Source: Pseudidiomarina salinarum
Lineage (GTDB): Bacteria; Pseudomonadota; Gammaproteobacteria; Enterobacterales; Alteromonadaceae
Direction of reading: 5' to 3'
DNA length: 64,000 nucleotides
Assembly: GCF_000753715.1 (NCBI RefSeq)
Contig: NZ_JPER01000001.1
Coordinates: 310,001 to 374,000 of the forward strand
Shown here: piece by piece, positions 19,509-28,250 of the stretch
How the letters are laid out: each line of letters begins with the position of its first letter
How positions within the stretch are numbered: position 1 is the first letter of the stretch
Position numbers and translations under genes: made by a program
Notes under the pieces: generated by a model
Seen by the model: the letters and a program-made list of their open reading frames with translations, nothing else
What the model was told of the DNA's origin: nothing
Database searches by the model: none

Positions 19509-20237
19509 ATGCAAAAACTTATCGTCGTGTTGGCCTTTCTGATTCCCGGCGTCGTGCTTGCACAGGCGCCGGTTTCCAAGTTAGGCAGTGGCTCTGTGGA
19601 AGAGCGCTTGAGTCAGCTTGAACGCGTGATGGATGCACGTAACAGTGCCCAGATGGCGTTGCTGGATCAAATGAACACACTACAGAATGAAGTCGCTGAA
19701 CTCCGTGGGCGTACTGAAGAGCACGCGCATCAGCTGGAGCAGATTCTGCTGCGTCAGCGGGAAATCTATCAGGAAATAGACCGCCGTCTGGCTGCGCAAC
19801 CAACAATGCCTACTGTGGCTACTGAAGGGTCGGCAAGTGGCTCGCAGGGTTATTCAACGGATGTCAGTGAAAACGATGCTTATGACCGGGCTATTAAGCT
19901 GGTGCTGGAAGACAAGCGTTATGATGCGGCTATTCCGGCTTTTCAGCAATTCCTGGAGCGTTTTCCTGACTCAACCTATGCTGCCAATGCGCACTACTGG
20001 TTAGGTCAGTTATTGTTTGCTGACGGCAAATACGATGCGGCAAAGAAAGAATTCAACACCGTGGTCGAGAATTTTCCTGACAGCAATAAGCGTGGCGACT
20101 GTCTGCTGAAACTGGGCATTATTGCTCAGCAACAGGACCAGCCGCAGCAAGCGCGTAGCTATTTTCAGAAGGTACTTAACGAGTACTCGGGTTCCACTGA
20201 AGCGACTCTGGCCCAGAAGCGGCTGAACGAGTTGTAG
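19509..20237 (+). CDS. cpoB: Cell division coordinator CpoB (YbgF)
   Basis: Periplasmic protein that coordinates peptidoglycan synthesis with Tol-driven constriction. The 242 residues comprise a signal peptide, an N-terminal coiled coil (about 28-95), a Ser/Gly linker and three TPR repeats (about 120-240) with the tell-tale HYWLGQLLFADGKYDAAKKE. Last gene of the tol-pal operon. No intrinsic terminator is evident after it. Confidence 0.95.
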   Translation: MQKLIVVLAFLIPGVVLAQAPVSKLGSGSVEERLSQLERVMDARNSAQMALLDQMNTLQNEVAELRGRTEEHAHQLEQILLRQREIYQEIDRRLAAQPTMPTVATEGSASGSQGYSTDVSENDAYDRAIKLVLEDKRYDAAIPAFQQFLERFPDSTYAANAHYWLGQLLFADGKYDAAKKEFNTVVENFPDSNKRGDCLLKLGIIAQQQDQPQQARSYFQKVLNEYSGSTEATLAQKRLNEL

Positions 20238-20307
20238 AATCGCTGTAGAAAAGCCCGGGCATATGTTCGTTAATTGAGCAAACGCACCGGTTTACTGTAA
20301 TTTACGG

Positions 20308-20335
20308 TTGCAACGTGTGGTGATTTAAGTAAACT
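20308..20335 (+). promoter_or_regulatory. Possible promoter of the tRNA-Lys pair
   Basis: TTGCAA (20308-20313), 16-base spacer, TAAACT (20330-20335), then a GC-rich discriminator (ATGCCGCCG) about 40 bases before the first tRNA. Matches are four of six at each box, so this is tentative. Confidence 0.35.
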
Positions 20336-20375
20336 ATGCCGCCGTTGCAGCTGATACTGTTGCAGCAGACAGATT

Positions 20376-20451
20376 GGGTCGTTAGCTCAGTTGGTAGAGC
20401 AGTTGACTTTTAATCAATTGGTCGCAGGTTCGAATCCTGCACGACCCACCA
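20376..20451 (+). tRNA. tRNA-Lys (UUU), copy 1
   Basis: 76 bases with encoded CCA. The acceptor stem GGGTCGT pairs with ACGACCC, the anticodon loop is CTTTTAA (anticodon TTT), and the T-loop is TTCGAAT. It lies between cpoB and nadA, where E. coli also has lysine tRNA genes. Confidence 0.98.
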
Positions 20452-20479
20452 ATCTTCTGTCACCGCATTTTTTGTTCGT

Positions 20480-20555
20480 GGGTCGTTAGCTCAGTTGGTA
20501 GAGCAGTTGACTTTTAATCAATTGGTCGCAGGTTCGAATCCTGCACGACCCACCA
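20480..20555 (+). tRNA. tRNA-Lys (UUU), copy 2
   Basis: Identical in sequence to copy 1 and separated from it by 28 bases, so a tandem duplication probably transcribed as one unit. Acceptor, anticodon and T-arm features are the same, with encoded CCA. Confidence 0.98.
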
Positions 20556-20593
20556 CGATTTCCCTGCTAAGTTCTATCATTCCTGAATTTTCC

Positions 20594-20601
20594 TGTATAA
20601 T
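20594..20601 (+). promoter_or_regulatory. Candidate -10 element for nadA
   Basis: TGTATAAT contains a perfect TATAAT (20596-20601) 35 bases upstream of nadA. The -35 region is poor. It may give nadA its own transcript independent of the tRNA pair. Confidence 0.45.
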
Positions 20602-20635
20602 ACCCAGACTATCTCCGTGAATTGACGTGGTATTC

Positions 20636-21682
20636 ATGAACCAAGCAGAATTAATCCAGACCCGGCTGATTGAGAATCTCGATTATTCGTTTCCAGCCAA
20701 ACCCAAGCCGCTGACCGAAGCCCAACAGGCTGAGTATATTGCCCGCATCAAAGATTTGTTGCGCGAGAAAAACGCGGTGCTGGTGGCGCATTACTATACG
20801 GATCCGGAAATTCAGGCGCTGGCTGAAGCCACCGGCGGTAAAGTTTCTGATTCGCTTGAAATGGCCCGCTTTGGCGCCGAACATCCGGCCGAGACGCTGA
20901 TTGTTGCCGGGGTTAAATTCATGGGCGAGACCGCGAAGATTCTGACCCCCAACAAGCGCGTACTGATGCCAACCCTGGATGCCACCTGCTCGCTGGATAT
21001 CGGCTGCCCGATTGAAGAGTTCTCGGCGTTCTGTGACGAGTACCCGGATCGCACTGTGGTGGTTTATGCCAACACCTCAGCGGCTGTTAAAGCGCGCGCT
21101 GACTGGGTGGTCACTTCGAGTATTGCCCTGGAGCTGGTGGACTATCTGGATGCCAAAGGCGAGAAGATCGTCTGGGGACCAGATAAGCATCTGGGTAATT
21201 ATATTGCCAAGAAGACCGGCGCCGACATGGTGATGTGGCAGGGTGCCTGTATTGTGCATGATGAATTCAAGACTAAAGCGCTGGAAGATTTAAAAGCGGT
21301 GTACCCCGAAGCGGCTATCCTGGTGCACCCGGAATCACCGGAGCAGGTAGTGAACCTGGCGGATGCGGTGGGTTCAACCTCGCAGCTGATCAAAGCCAGC
21401 CAGGAACTTCCCAATGAAACCTTCATCGTGGCAACGGATCGCGGTATTTTCTACAAGATGCAGCAACTGTCACCGCACAAGCACTTTATTGAGGCCCCAA
21501 CGGCCGGTAGCGGCGCTACCTGTCGTAGCTGCGCCCATTGCCCCTGGATGGCAATGAACGGGCTGGCAGCGATTGCTGAGGCGCTGGAAACCGGCGGCCC
21601 GAAACACGAAATATTCGTGGATCCGGATCTGGCTAAGCGCGCCCTGAAGCCGCTGAACCGGATGCTAGACTTTAAAGCCTGA
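20636..21682 (+). CDS. nadA: Quinolinate synthase NadA
   Basis: [4Fe-4S] enzyme condensing iminoaspartate with dihydroxyacetone phosphate to quinolinate for NAD synthesis. The 348-residue protein has [35 protein letters not shown] and the three cluster cysteines in [20 protein letters not shown] and [13 protein letters not shown] 20636 gives the E. coli-like length; GTG 20627 is an alternative. The 3' end overlaps the convergent epimerase-like gene by 18 bases. Confidence 0.96.
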   Translation: MNQAELIQTRLIENLDYSFPAKPKPLTEAQQAEYIARIKDLLREKNAVLVAHYYTDPEIQALAEATGGKVSDSLEMARFGAEHPAETLIVAGVKFMGETAKILTPNKRVLMPTLDATCSLDIGCPIEEFSAFCDEYPDRTVVVYANTSAAVKARADWVVTSSIALELVDYLDAKGEKIVWGPDKHLGNYIAKKTGADMVMWQGACIVHDEFKTKALEDLKAVYPEAAILVHPESPEQVVNLADAVGSTSQLIKASQELPNETFIVATDRGIFYKMQQLSPHKHFIEAPTAGSGATCRSCAHCPWMAMNGLAAIAEALETGGPKHEIFVDPDLAKRALKPLNRMLDFKA

Positions 21683-22492
21683 TCGAAAGGTCGGGTAAAT
21701 CAGTTCATAACCGGTCGCGCGCAGCCGCTTGTTACTACAACGCTTGCTGCCGCGCGGCCCGACTTCATCGCTGCGGGGCAATTCAGCCGGTTCAATCCCT
21801 TCCTGACGGGCAATATAGCTATACACAGTTTCCATCTGTGCTGGCTCGTCATCGGTCACCAGATACAGAGCATCCGGCTCATCCATCTGCGTTAATAAAT
21901 AAACGATAAAACCGGCGACGTCGTCGGCGTGGATGCGATTGCTCCAGGCTGGGGTAATGGTGGCGTCACGGTTGCGGATCATCTCCCGCAGCCGATCCCG
22001 GCCCGGCCCGTAAATGCCCGTACAACGCAATATGGTCGTCGGCGCGTTACAACCGGCAATCGCCTGCTCGGCCTGCAGTAACATCTTGCCGGTATCGCGG
22101 TCGGGCTCAGTGGGGCTGTTTTCGTCCACCCATTCGCCATCGCGCTGGCCATACACCCCGGTGCTGGACACATAAAACACCCGCGGCGGCTCAGCCACAT
22201 CCTTTAATACCTGCTGCAGATGGCGACAGGGGATCACGTAGCCCTTATGGTAGGCTTCTTTGTCACGGCCGTCAGGTGTCATGGTAACCAGCACCGCATC
22301 GAAGGGTTCCCGGAGTAATTCGCGCAGGTCCTGCTCATTGGTAGCATCGGCAGTAACCAGTTCAACACCTTCTACCACTTCTTTATCGTCAGGGTGACGA
22401 CAGGCTCCGACCGCCTGCCAGTTTCTGCGCACCATAAGCCGTGCTACGCGCTGGGCGATATCGCCGTAACCTAATAACAGAATTCGTTTCAT
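21665..22492 (-). CDS. NAD(P)-binding epimerase-like protein (YeeZ type)
   Basis: A 275-residue extended short-chain-dehydrogenase fold. The N-terminal Rossmann segment is [18 protein letters not shown], and the serine and tyrosine of the sugar-epimerase pattern appear in [20 protein letters not shown]. The downstream lysine of the usual YxxxK is not evident, so classical catalysis is doubtful. Resembles E. coli YeeZ, whose function is unclear. The start overlaps the ZIP gene stop (ATGA). Confidence 0.75.
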   Translation of the reverse strand: MKRILLLGYGDIAQRVARLMVRRNWQAVGACRHPDDKEVVEGVELVTADATNEQDLRELLREPFDAVLVTMTPDGRDKEAYHKGYVIPCRHLQQVLKDVAEPPRVFYVSSTGVYGQRDGEWVDENSPTEPDRDTGKMLLQAEQAIAGCNAPTTILRCTGIYGPGRDRLREMIRNRDATITPAWSNRIHADDVAGFIVYLLTQMDEPDALYLVTDDEPAQMETVYSYIARQEGIEPAELPRSDEVGPRGSKRCSNKRLRATGYELIYPTFRSGFKV

Positions 22493-23265
22493 GCAACTAA
22501 CCACACATCAAGGAAAAGCATTAATACCAGCCCGATCATCAAGCCTGCGGTGGCACGTTGATGGTGGCCGCGGCGGTGGGTTTCGGGGATGATTTCGTGA
22601 CTGATAACAAACAGCATGGCGCCGGCGGCAAACACCAGGCCCCATGGCAGCAGTAAGGCCGATATATTGACAAAGATACCGCCAAACAGGCCACCGACAG
22701 GTTCAAATAGGCCGGTTAACGCCGCTACGGTAAAAGATTTTAATTTACTGTAACCCACGCTAAGCAGGCCAACTGCCACCGCCAAGCCTTCCGGCAGGTT
22801 TTGCAGGCCGATACCCAGTGCCAGAGCGAATGCGCTTTCGGTTTCGCCACTGCCATAGGCAACGCCCACAGCCATGCCTTCAGGAAAGTTATGAATGGCG
22901 ATGGCGAATACAAACAACCAGACGCCGGCGATTTTGGCGCTGTCCGGGCCTTCATGGCCGGTAACGAAATGCTTATGGGGGATAAGCCGGTCAAGCGCTG
23001 AGATAGCGATAGCGCCAAGCAGGATCCCGATCACGGCGATAGCGCCGGGGATAGGGCCCTCGCCATAGGTTTCGCCGGCAATCGCCAGGGCGGGCACAAT
23101 CAGCGAGAAAAACGAGGCGGCCAGCATCACTCCGGCGGCGAAGCCAAGCAGGGTATCGTTAAAGCGCTCTGAGGGCTTAGTACCTAACAGAATCGGAAAG
23201 GCACCGACAACAGTTAAGGCGCCGGTCAGGGTGCTGGCAATCAGGGCCGTCAGAATTAAATCCAC
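22489..23265 (-). CDS. ZIP-family metal transporter
   Basis: A 258-residue, eight-helix protein importing divalent metal, probably zinc. It shows both ZIP signature helices: HNFPEGMAVGVAYG and GIGLQNLPEGLAVAV, plus HEIIPETHRRGHH near the C-terminus. It resembles ZupT. It is the middle gene of a minus-strand run (lipoprotein hydrolase, ZIP, epimerase-like), 22 bases after the first. Confidence 0.9.
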   Translation of the reverse strand: MDLILTALIASTLTGALTVVGAFPILLGTKPSERFNDTLLGFAAGVMLAASFFSLIVPALAIAGETYGEGPIPGAIAVIGILLGAIAISALDRLIPHKHFVTGHEGPDSAKIAGVWLFVFAIAIHNFPEGMAVGVAYGSGETESAFALALGIGLQNLPEGLAVAVGLLSVGYSKLKSFTVAALTGLFEPVGGLFGGIFVNISALLLPWGLVFAAGAMLFVISHEIIPETHRRGHHQRATAGLMIGLVLMLFLDVWLVA

Positions 23266-23287
23266 TGCTCAGATCCTCCTTGTTCTG

Positions 23288-24370
23288 TTAATTATTGTCA
23301 GGGCCCATGTCAGGGCTCAGCGGTGTCACCATTGTGGCACCAATTGCCATAATTAAGAAGTCAGTTTCTGCTACCCGCTGCTCTGCACGGGCGGTGAACA
23401 GATCGTCGAGAGTTTCCTGAATGCCCTCGGCGGACAGCTGAAAAGTTCCCCAGTGCATGGCCAGGCTCAGGCGGGCATTCAGATCGCGGTGAATCATAAC
23501 GGCTTCGGCCGGATTGACATGATTCTTGGCCATGAACCAGCGCGGCTGATAGGCGCCGATGGGGATCAGGGCCACATCGATCCGGTCCGCATAATCGCCA
23601 ATTTCCCTGAACTGCACCGGGTTGTAGCCGGTATCCCCGCCAAACCAGACCGTCCAGTCATCCAGCTCTATAAGCCAGCTGGCCCAAAGGGTTTCGTTAC
23701 GATCAAACAGGCCCCGCGACGACCAGTGCTGACTGGGCGTGGCGGTATAGCTGGCCGGGCCCAGTTTCAGCTGTTGCCACCAGTCGAGTTCGGTGATCTG
23801 ACGGGCGTCAATGCCATGATCGACGAACCACTCGCGTAAGCCAAGGGGAACCAGGTATTTAGGGTCTGACCCCAGCTGTTCAATGGTTTTTTCATCCAGG
23901 TGGTCGTAGTGGTTATGGCTGATGACGACGACATCGATAGGAGGTAGATCGCTAAGCTCCAGCGGTTTAGGCGTCAGCCGCTGCGGCCCGGCGAAGCTCA
24001 CCGGAGACGCACGGTCACTGAGGATGGGGTCGGTGAGTATATTCAGCCCCTGATACTGCAGCAAGAAGGTGGCGTGGCCCAGCCAGGTCACCTGGGGCTG
24101 GCTGCCGGGCTGCCGGATGGTTGGCAGCTGTGCGGACATAACCGGCACCAGCCAGGCTTCCTCCGCCTGATCGGCCCAGGGATCATCACCGAACCAGCGC
24201 ATCTTAAGAAAACTGAATACGTTGGCGTCGTGGGGTTCAGAATAAATATTCTGAAAACCGTCTTCGGTATGGTGGGGGGCGCTGACTTCGCGCGGCGCCG
24301 AGCTGCAGGCGCACAGCCAGAGTACGGCAAGCAGTAACACCACAGCAGAACTGGCGACGAATCTGAACAA
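23288..24370 (-). CDS. Lipoprotein metallo-beta-lactamase-fold hydrolase (NAPE-PLD-like)
   Basis: A 360-residue protein of the COG2220 type (N-acyl-phosphatidylethanolamine phospholipase D-like/UlaG-like). Metal motif HNHYDHLD, then GGDTGYNP and a late histidine in LAMHWGTFQLS. I place the start at TTG 24370, six bases after AGGGAG: this gives a clean lipoprotein signal (MFRFVASSAVVLLL...) with Cys22 in LCAC. An ATG 30 codons upstream is in frame but lacks a ribosome-binding site. Substrate unknown; likely membrane-anchored and facing the periplasm. Confidence 0.8.
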   Translation of the reverse strand: MFRFVASSAVVLLLAVLWLCACSSAPREVSAPHHTEDGFQNIYSEPHDANVFSFLKMRWFGDDPWADQAEEAWLVPVMSAQLPTIRQPGSQPQVTWLGHATFLLQYQGLNILTDPILSDRASPVSFAGPQRLTPKPLELSDLPPIDVVVISHNHYDHLDEKTIEQLGSDPKYLVPLGLREWFVDHGIDARQITELDWWQQLKLGPASYTATPSQHWSSRGLFDRNETLWASWLIELDDWTVWFGGDTGYNPVQFREIGDYADRIDVALIPIGAYQPRWFMAKNHVNPAEAVMIHRDLNARLSLAMHWGTFQLSAEGIQETLDDLFTARAEQRVAETDFLIMAIGATMVTPLSPDMGPDNN

Positions 24371-24384
24371 ATCTGGCTCCCTTT

Positions 24385-24414
24385 TTGTAACTTGCCGACT
24401 TTTATAAGTATAGT
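24385..24414 (+). promoter_or_regulatory. Possible promoter of the DUF2254 gene
   Basis: TTGTAA (24385-24390), 18-base spacer and TATAGT (24409-24414), 60 bases before the start, in the divergent gap with the lipoprotein hydrolase gene. Confidence 0.4.
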
Positions 24415-24473
24415 GATATATAAGGTAGAAGGATCGCAATGCGACTTCAATTTTCAACATAACAGGGGACGCA

Positions 24474-25718
24474 ATGACTTCGCGCTATATCTGGCAGTTG
24501 CATGAGCTTTTTAAGAAAGTCTGGGTACGGGTGATCAGTTTCACTCTGTTAGCCCTGCTATCGGTGGTGCTTGCCCGTGTTCTGGCCCCCTATCTGCCGG
24601 AGGCCGTCGCGCTGCAGATCGGCGAGAAAACCGTCGAGGATATGCTCAGCATATTGACCTCTTCCATGCTCGCGGTCACCACCTTCTCGCTGGCGATTGC
24701 CGTATCGGCCTTTGCTGCTGCCACTGAATCAGCCACGCCCCGGGCAACGATTCTGCTGCAGGAGGACAGAACCACCCAGAATGTGCTGGCCACATTCCTC
24801 GGCGCTTTCTTGTTCGGCCTGGTGGGGCTGATTGCGCTGCATGCTGAGCTTTATAATGAGGCCGGCAAGGTGGTGGTGTTCCTGTTCACGGCGGCGGTGA
24901 TCGGGTTGGTGGTGGTGGCGCTGATCCGCTGGATCGGGCACCTGATGGAGTTCGGGCGCATGGGGGATACGCTGGACCGGGTGGAGAAGGCGGCTGCAGC
25001 TTCATTAAATGAGCGGCTGGAGAATCCTTTTCTGGGCGGGCGGCCGCTGACCGAACCCGTTCCGGACGACTGTGTTGCGGTGGTTAGTACTGAAACGGGC
25101 TACGTTCAGCATATTGATATGCAGGAACTGCAGAAGTGCGCCGATAAGCTGGATACAAAGATTTATGTGCGGTGTCTGCCGGGGACTTTCGTGCACCGTG
25201 GTAGGGTTTTACTTTCGGTTGCTGCGGCTGAGGTGAAAGACCAAGCCGCTGACGCCATGCGCCGGGCTGTCACAACCGGCTCGCATCGGACATTTGAAGG
25301 CGACCCGCGCTTTGGCCTTATTGTGATGACGGAAATTGCTTCAAAGGCGTTGTCGCCGGCAGTAAATGATCCTGGTACTGCGATTGATGTATTGGGACGG
25401 CTGACCCGGATCCTGTCGGACTGGCGTGACCGGCCTGACGCAGAGGTACGTTTTTCACGGCTTATTGTGCCGCCAATCACGGTACAGGATGTGTTCGAGG
25501 ATGCATTCAGGCCTATAGCCCGCGACGGTGCTGCTTTTGTGGAAGTGCAGATAAGATTGCAGAAGACGCTGGCAGCGCTTGCTGAGGTGGTGCCCGAGGT
25601 GTTTACGGTGCCCGCCAGAAAAATGGCACAGGACGCGCTTGAGCGAGCCCGGGCGTCATCGCTGATGGCTGCGGATATGGCGGCGATTCAGGCTGCTTCG
25701 GTGAAGCGTGGGGGGTGA
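24474..25718 (+). CDS. DUF2254 membrane protein
   Basis: A 414-residue protein with four predicted membrane helices in the first 170 residues and a soluble C-terminal half. The run FGLIVMTEIASKALSPAVND followed by PGTAIDVLGR is typical of DUF2254 proteins. Function is not established; the membrane-plus-cytoplasmic layout would fit a channel or sensor, but that is speculation. Divergent from the lipoprotein hydrolase operon. Confidence 0.85.
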   Translation: MTSRYIWQLHELFKKVWVRVISFTLLALLSVVLARVLAPYLPEAVALQIGEKTVEDMLSILTSSMLAVTTFSLAIAVSAFAAATESATPRATILLQEDRTTQNVLATFLGAFLFGLVGLIALHAELYNEAGKVVVFLFTAAVIGLVVVALIRWIGHLMEFGRMGDTLDRVEKAAAASLNERLENPFLGGRPLTEPVPDDCVAVVSTETGYVQHIDMQELQKCADKLDTKIYVRCLPGTFVHRGRVLLSVAAAEVKDQAADAMRRAVTTGSHRTFEGDPRFGLIVMTEIASKALSPAVNDPGTAIDVLGRLTRILSDWRDRPDAEVRFSRLIVPPITVQDVFEDAFRPIARDGAAFVEVQIRLQKTLAALAEVVPEVFTVPARKMAQDALERARASSLMAADMAAIQAASVKRGG

Positions 25719-25729
25719 GGGATTCATTC

Positions 25730-25815
25730 GGCCCATCCATGGGCCTCACCCTTCGGGCAGCGCTGGCGCGCTGTGCAAAACGGCTGTCCTGCCGTTTTGT
25801 CGAACCTTAGGGTTC
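25730..25815. repeat. Structured multi-hairpin element, probably a dispersed repeat
   Basis: Four hairpins follow one another: GGCCCAT..ATGGGCC (25730-25745); CAGCG..CGCTG near 25759-25773; CAAAACGGC..GCCGTTTTG (25776-25784 with 25791-25799); GAACC..GGTTC (25802-25806 with 25811-25815). Its conceptual translations (for example SAPALPEG or GENPKVRQNG) are ones I have often seen as spurious hypothetical proteins in unrelated genomes near tRNA genes, which suggests a dispersed non-coding repeat. That recollection is not a search result. Confidence 0.55.
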
Positions 25816-25839
25816 TCACCAAAGCCTCCCTGTCCAACA

Positions 25840-25878
25840 GATACAAAAAAACCGCCACTGGGGCGGTTTTTTTGTATC
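25840..25878. terminator. Bidirectional intrinsic terminator
   Basis: A perfect 17-bp inverted repeat (25840-25856 with 25862-25878) around a five-base loop. GC-rich core ACCGCC/GGCGGT flanked by seven A residues on one side and seven T on the other, so it works on both strands. It ends tRNA-Ser on the minus strand, directly abutting its CCA, and DUF2254 on the plus strand. Confidence 0.92.
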
Positions 25879-25966
25879 TGGCGGAGAGAGAGGGATTCGA
25901 ACCCTCGATACGTTGCCGTATACACACTTTCCAGGCGTGCTCCTTCAGCCACTCGGACACCTCTCC
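25879..25966 (-). tRNA. tRNA-Ser (GGA)
   Basis: 88 bases with encoded CCA and the long variable arm of class II tRNAs. Anticodon loop CTGGAAA (anticodon GGA), T-loop TTCGAAT, acceptor stem GGAGAGG paired with TCTCTCC (one G-U). Confidence 0.97.
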
Positions 25967-25980
25967 GTAAAACGCGCGCC

Positions 25981-26009
25981 ATCATAGGGAATTACGGCGA
26001 TTGCGTCAA
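25981..26009 (-). promoter_or_regulatory. Stable-RNA-type promoter of tRNA-Ser
   Basis: On the minus strand TTGACG (26004-26009), 17-base spacer, TATGAT (25981-25986) and a GC-rich discriminator GGCGCGCG, with transcription expected about eight bases before the mature tRNA. Confidence 0.8.
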
Positions 26010-26034
26010 CCGCTTTTGCGGCTTGTTCAAGGAC

Positions 26035-27015
26035 TTAAATGTCGTCGGCAGCGTCATTTTCGGGATGTTTGTTCGGTATGCCCGCCGCCCCTTTCTGCTT
26101 TTCGATATCCTTCTGCATTTCCTCATCTTTAATCCAGCTGCGCACATGAATATCGCGCTGCGGGAATGGAATCTGGATATCGTATTCCATCAGCGAGGAG
26201 TGAATTTCCCACATAAAGGCGGCGTGTACCGCACCTGGCCGGTTAACCGCTTCTGGTTTGAGCCAGACCACCAGTTCGAAATTCAGGGCGCTGTCGCCAA
26301 ATTCGTTGAGCCAGACCTGTGGTGGCCGGTGGCTGGTTCCGCTCAGCGTATAAGGTACGCGATCGGCAGCCTCAAGCACGGCCTCGCGGACTTTTTCTTT
26401 GTCTGAGCCATAGGCCACGCCAAATTCGACGTGGATGCGACGGTAGGTGTCGCGCATGGTCCAGTTGGTGACACGGCCGTTCACGAACTCGGAGTTGGGC
26501 ACCACGATATCGATATTATCGTTGGTGGTAATCACGGTGCTACGGATATTGATGGCCTGAACTTCGCCGGTGACGCCGGACTCGAGCTCAACGAAATCAC
26601 CCACTTTAAGGGTTTTATCAAACAGCAGCATGATGCCGGCGGTGAAGTTGCTGATCAGGTTCTGTAAGCCGAAACCCACACCAATACCCAGGGCACTGGC
26701 GAAGATGGCGAATTTGGTCAGATCAATACCTACGGAGGCGACGGCGATTAAGAAACCGATCACCATGATCAGGTAGTGGGTAATGCGTTTGAGCGCATAC
26801 ACCGACGACTGCGTCATGGTGCCGCGGTAATCGGCAAAGCGGCCAAGGGCGTTCTGGATCAGGCGCGACGCGATATAGGTCACGATAACAATGATCAGAA
26901 ACTTGACGATAGATCCGTAAGTTACCGCGGTTTCACCCGCGCTAAAAAGCTCGGTTTCTAACCAACTGAACGCGGACTTGGCACTTGCCAGTAAATTATT
27001 GAGTGTTTCTTCCAC
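26035..27015 (-). CDS. MscS-family mechanosensitive channel
   Basis: A 326-residue small-conductance mechanosensitive channel. Three membrane helices lie in the first 130 residues; the pore helix region is FASALGIGVGFGLQNLISNF and the MscS beta domain starts at DKTLKVGDFVELESGVTGEV. A mixed C-terminal domain follows, with a charged tail. It opens under membrane tension to release solutes. Last gene of the bfd-bfr-bfr run, four bases after the second bacterioferritin; that linkage is probably only transcriptional. Confidence 0.92.
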   Translation of the reverse strand: MEETLNNLLASAKSAFSWLETELFSAGETAVTYGSIVKFLIIVIVTYIASRLIQNALGRFADYRGTMTQSSVYALKRITHYLIMVIGFLIAVASVGIDLTKFAIFASALGIGVGFGLQNLISNFTAGIMLLFDKTLKVGDFVELESGVTGEVQAINIRSTVITTNDNIDIVVPNSEFVNGRVTNWTMRDTYRRIHVEFGVAYGSDKEKVREAVLEAADRVPYTLSGTSHRPPQVWLNEFGDSALNFELVVWLKPEAVNRPGAVHAAFMWEIHSSLMEYDIQIPFPQRDIHVRSWIKDEEMQKDIEKQKGAAGIPNKHPENDAADDI

Positions 27016-27019
27016 GTAT

Positions 27020-27493
27020 TCAGCCCATTTGTGCCTGCAGGTATAGCTCCAGACCTAAACGGTCGATTAACCCCAGTTGCTGACGCAGCCAGTAGGCGTG
27101 GTCTTCTTCGGTATCCTGCAGGATGCCGACCAACATGGTGCGGGTTACGTAGTCGCCGGCTTCCTCACAGAAGTCGATCACTTCGCGCAGGGTACGGGCG
27201 TTATTGTGTTCCAGCTCGAGATCGTTGCGCAGCATTTGTGGCACTTCGTGCGCAATCTGATGCGGCTCACGGGTATCCATGTCGGGTTGACCGCCTAAAA
27301 ACAGCATCCGGCGGATCAGCAGATCAGCATGGCCACGCTCGTCGTCGATTTCCTGGTTAATACGGGTATAGAGTTTATCCAGCCCCATGTCTTCGTATTG
27401 ACGTGAATGCGAGGTGTACTGGTCAATAGAGGTCAGCTCGAATGCCAGTAACCGGTTCAGTTGTTTCACTATTGCCTGGGTATCTAAGCTCAT
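27020..27493 (-). CDS. bfr: Bacterioferritin, ferroxidase-type subunit lacking the heme methionine
   Basis: A 157-residue four-helix ferritin-like protein that oxidises and stores iron. Compared with E. coli Bfr, the diiron ligands are present: Glu19, Glu52, His55, Glu95, Glu129 and His132 (one-residue insertion near the end). The residue next to Glu52, the heme-binding methionine in E. coli Bfr, is arginine (DDERGHAD). So this subunit should have ferroxidase activity but not bind heme. It is paired with the next gene, which shows the opposite pattern. Confidence 0.92.
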   Translation of the reverse strand: MSLDTQAIVKQLNRLLAFELTSIDQYTSHSRQYEDMGLDKLYTRINQEIDDERGHADLLIRRMLFLGGQPDMDTREPHQIAHEVPQMLRNDLELEHNNARTLREVIDFCEEAGDYVTRTMLVGILQDTEEDHAYWLRQQLGLIDRLGLELYLQAQMG

Positions 27494-27501
27494 AACTGGA
27501 T

Positions 27502-27975
27502 TTACTCCGTCTCGAGTTTGGTTTGCAGGTAAACGTTGTTGCCGAGTTTACTCACGAGTTCAAGCTGGGTTTCCAGCCAGTCGAGGTGTTCTTCCTGGGC
27601 GTCCAGGATCGCCGCCAGCTGATTACGGGTTACGTAATCCTGCGCCTTTTCACACTCTTCAATAGCTTCGCGGATAGCGACCACATCGGCGTGCTGAACT
27701 TTGTGGTCCAGTTGAAGCATTTCGTGCGGGTCTTCGCCAATGTAGAGTTTGCCCAGATCCTGCAGATTAGGCAGGCCTTCGAGGAATAAAATACGCTCGA
27801 TAATGACATCGGCGTGTTTCATTTCTTCAATGGATGCCTTGTAGACTTTGGCATTAAGCACATGAAAGGCCCAGTTTTTATACATGCGGGCATGCAGAAA
27901 ATACTGGTTAATGGCGGTGAGCTTGCGGGTGAGGATGCGGTTCAGTTCCTGCAGAACTTTAGCATTACCTTTCAT
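27502..27975 (-). CDS. bfr: Bacterioferritin, heme-type subunit with degenerate ferroxidase site
   Basis: A 157-residue bacterioferritin close to E. coli Bfr over most of its length (for example [20 protein letters not shown]). It keeps Met52, the heme ligand, with Glu51 and His54. Three of the six diiron ligands are replaced: Glu18 by Lys ([10 protein letters not shown]), Glu94 by Gln and Glu127 by Gln. It should bind heme but not oxidise iron by itself. With the neighbouring subunit it probably builds a mixed shell, as known for two-subunit bacterioferritins in some proteobacteria. Confidence 0.92.
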   Translation of the reverse strand: MKGNAKVLQELNRILTRKLTAINQYFLHARMYKNWAFHVLNAKVYKASIEEMKHADVIIERILFLEGLPNLQDLGKLYIGEDPHEMLQLDHKVQHADVVAIREAIEECEKAQDYVTRNQLAAILDAQEEHLDWLETQLELVSKLGNNVYLQTKLETE

Positions 27976-28013
27976 CAGAGCTACTCCTTAAGCGGGTACG
28001 TCAAAATCGTAGC

Positions 28014-28235
28014 TTAAGTGTAGCACACCGTGGTTGGCAACATACTTTGCTCGGCAAAGCGGGCATTACGTTTCTGGACAGCTTCGCTGAGGACTTCTTT
28101 AGCGCACTGTTTACAGCATCCACACTGGGACGCTACGCCATATTCCTGGCGGAGTTCACGCATCGAACTGAGACCATTATCGACAGCGCGTCGAATGGTG
28201 TGATCAGTTACGCTTTTGCATAAACAAACGTACAT
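28014..28235 (-). CDS. bfd: Bacterioferritin-associated ferredoxin Bfd
   Basis: A 73-residue [2Fe-2S] protein that donates electrons to the bacterioferritin heme to release stored iron. It begins MYVCLCKSVTD (Cys4, Cys6) and has the second pair in QCGCCKQCAKE. First gene of the bfd-bfr-bfr-mscS run and preceded by a Fur-like box, consistent with induction when iron is short. Confidence 0.94.
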   Translation of the reverse strand: MYVCLCKSVTDHTIRRAVDNGLSSMRELRQEYGVASQCGCCKQCAKEVLSEAVQKRNARFAEQSMLPTTVCYT

Positions 28236-28250
28236 GGGCTGGCTCCATTA

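Noticed and set aside
20376..20555. Tandem tRNA-Lys copies as a mobile-element attachment site
   Set aside because: No integrase, direct-repeat att core or foreign gene block nearby; simple tandem duplication with E. coli-like synteny.
25708..26406. 232-codon plus-strand frame
   Set aside because: Runs through the terminator, tRNA-Ser and its promoter, and antisense to mscS; not a real gene.
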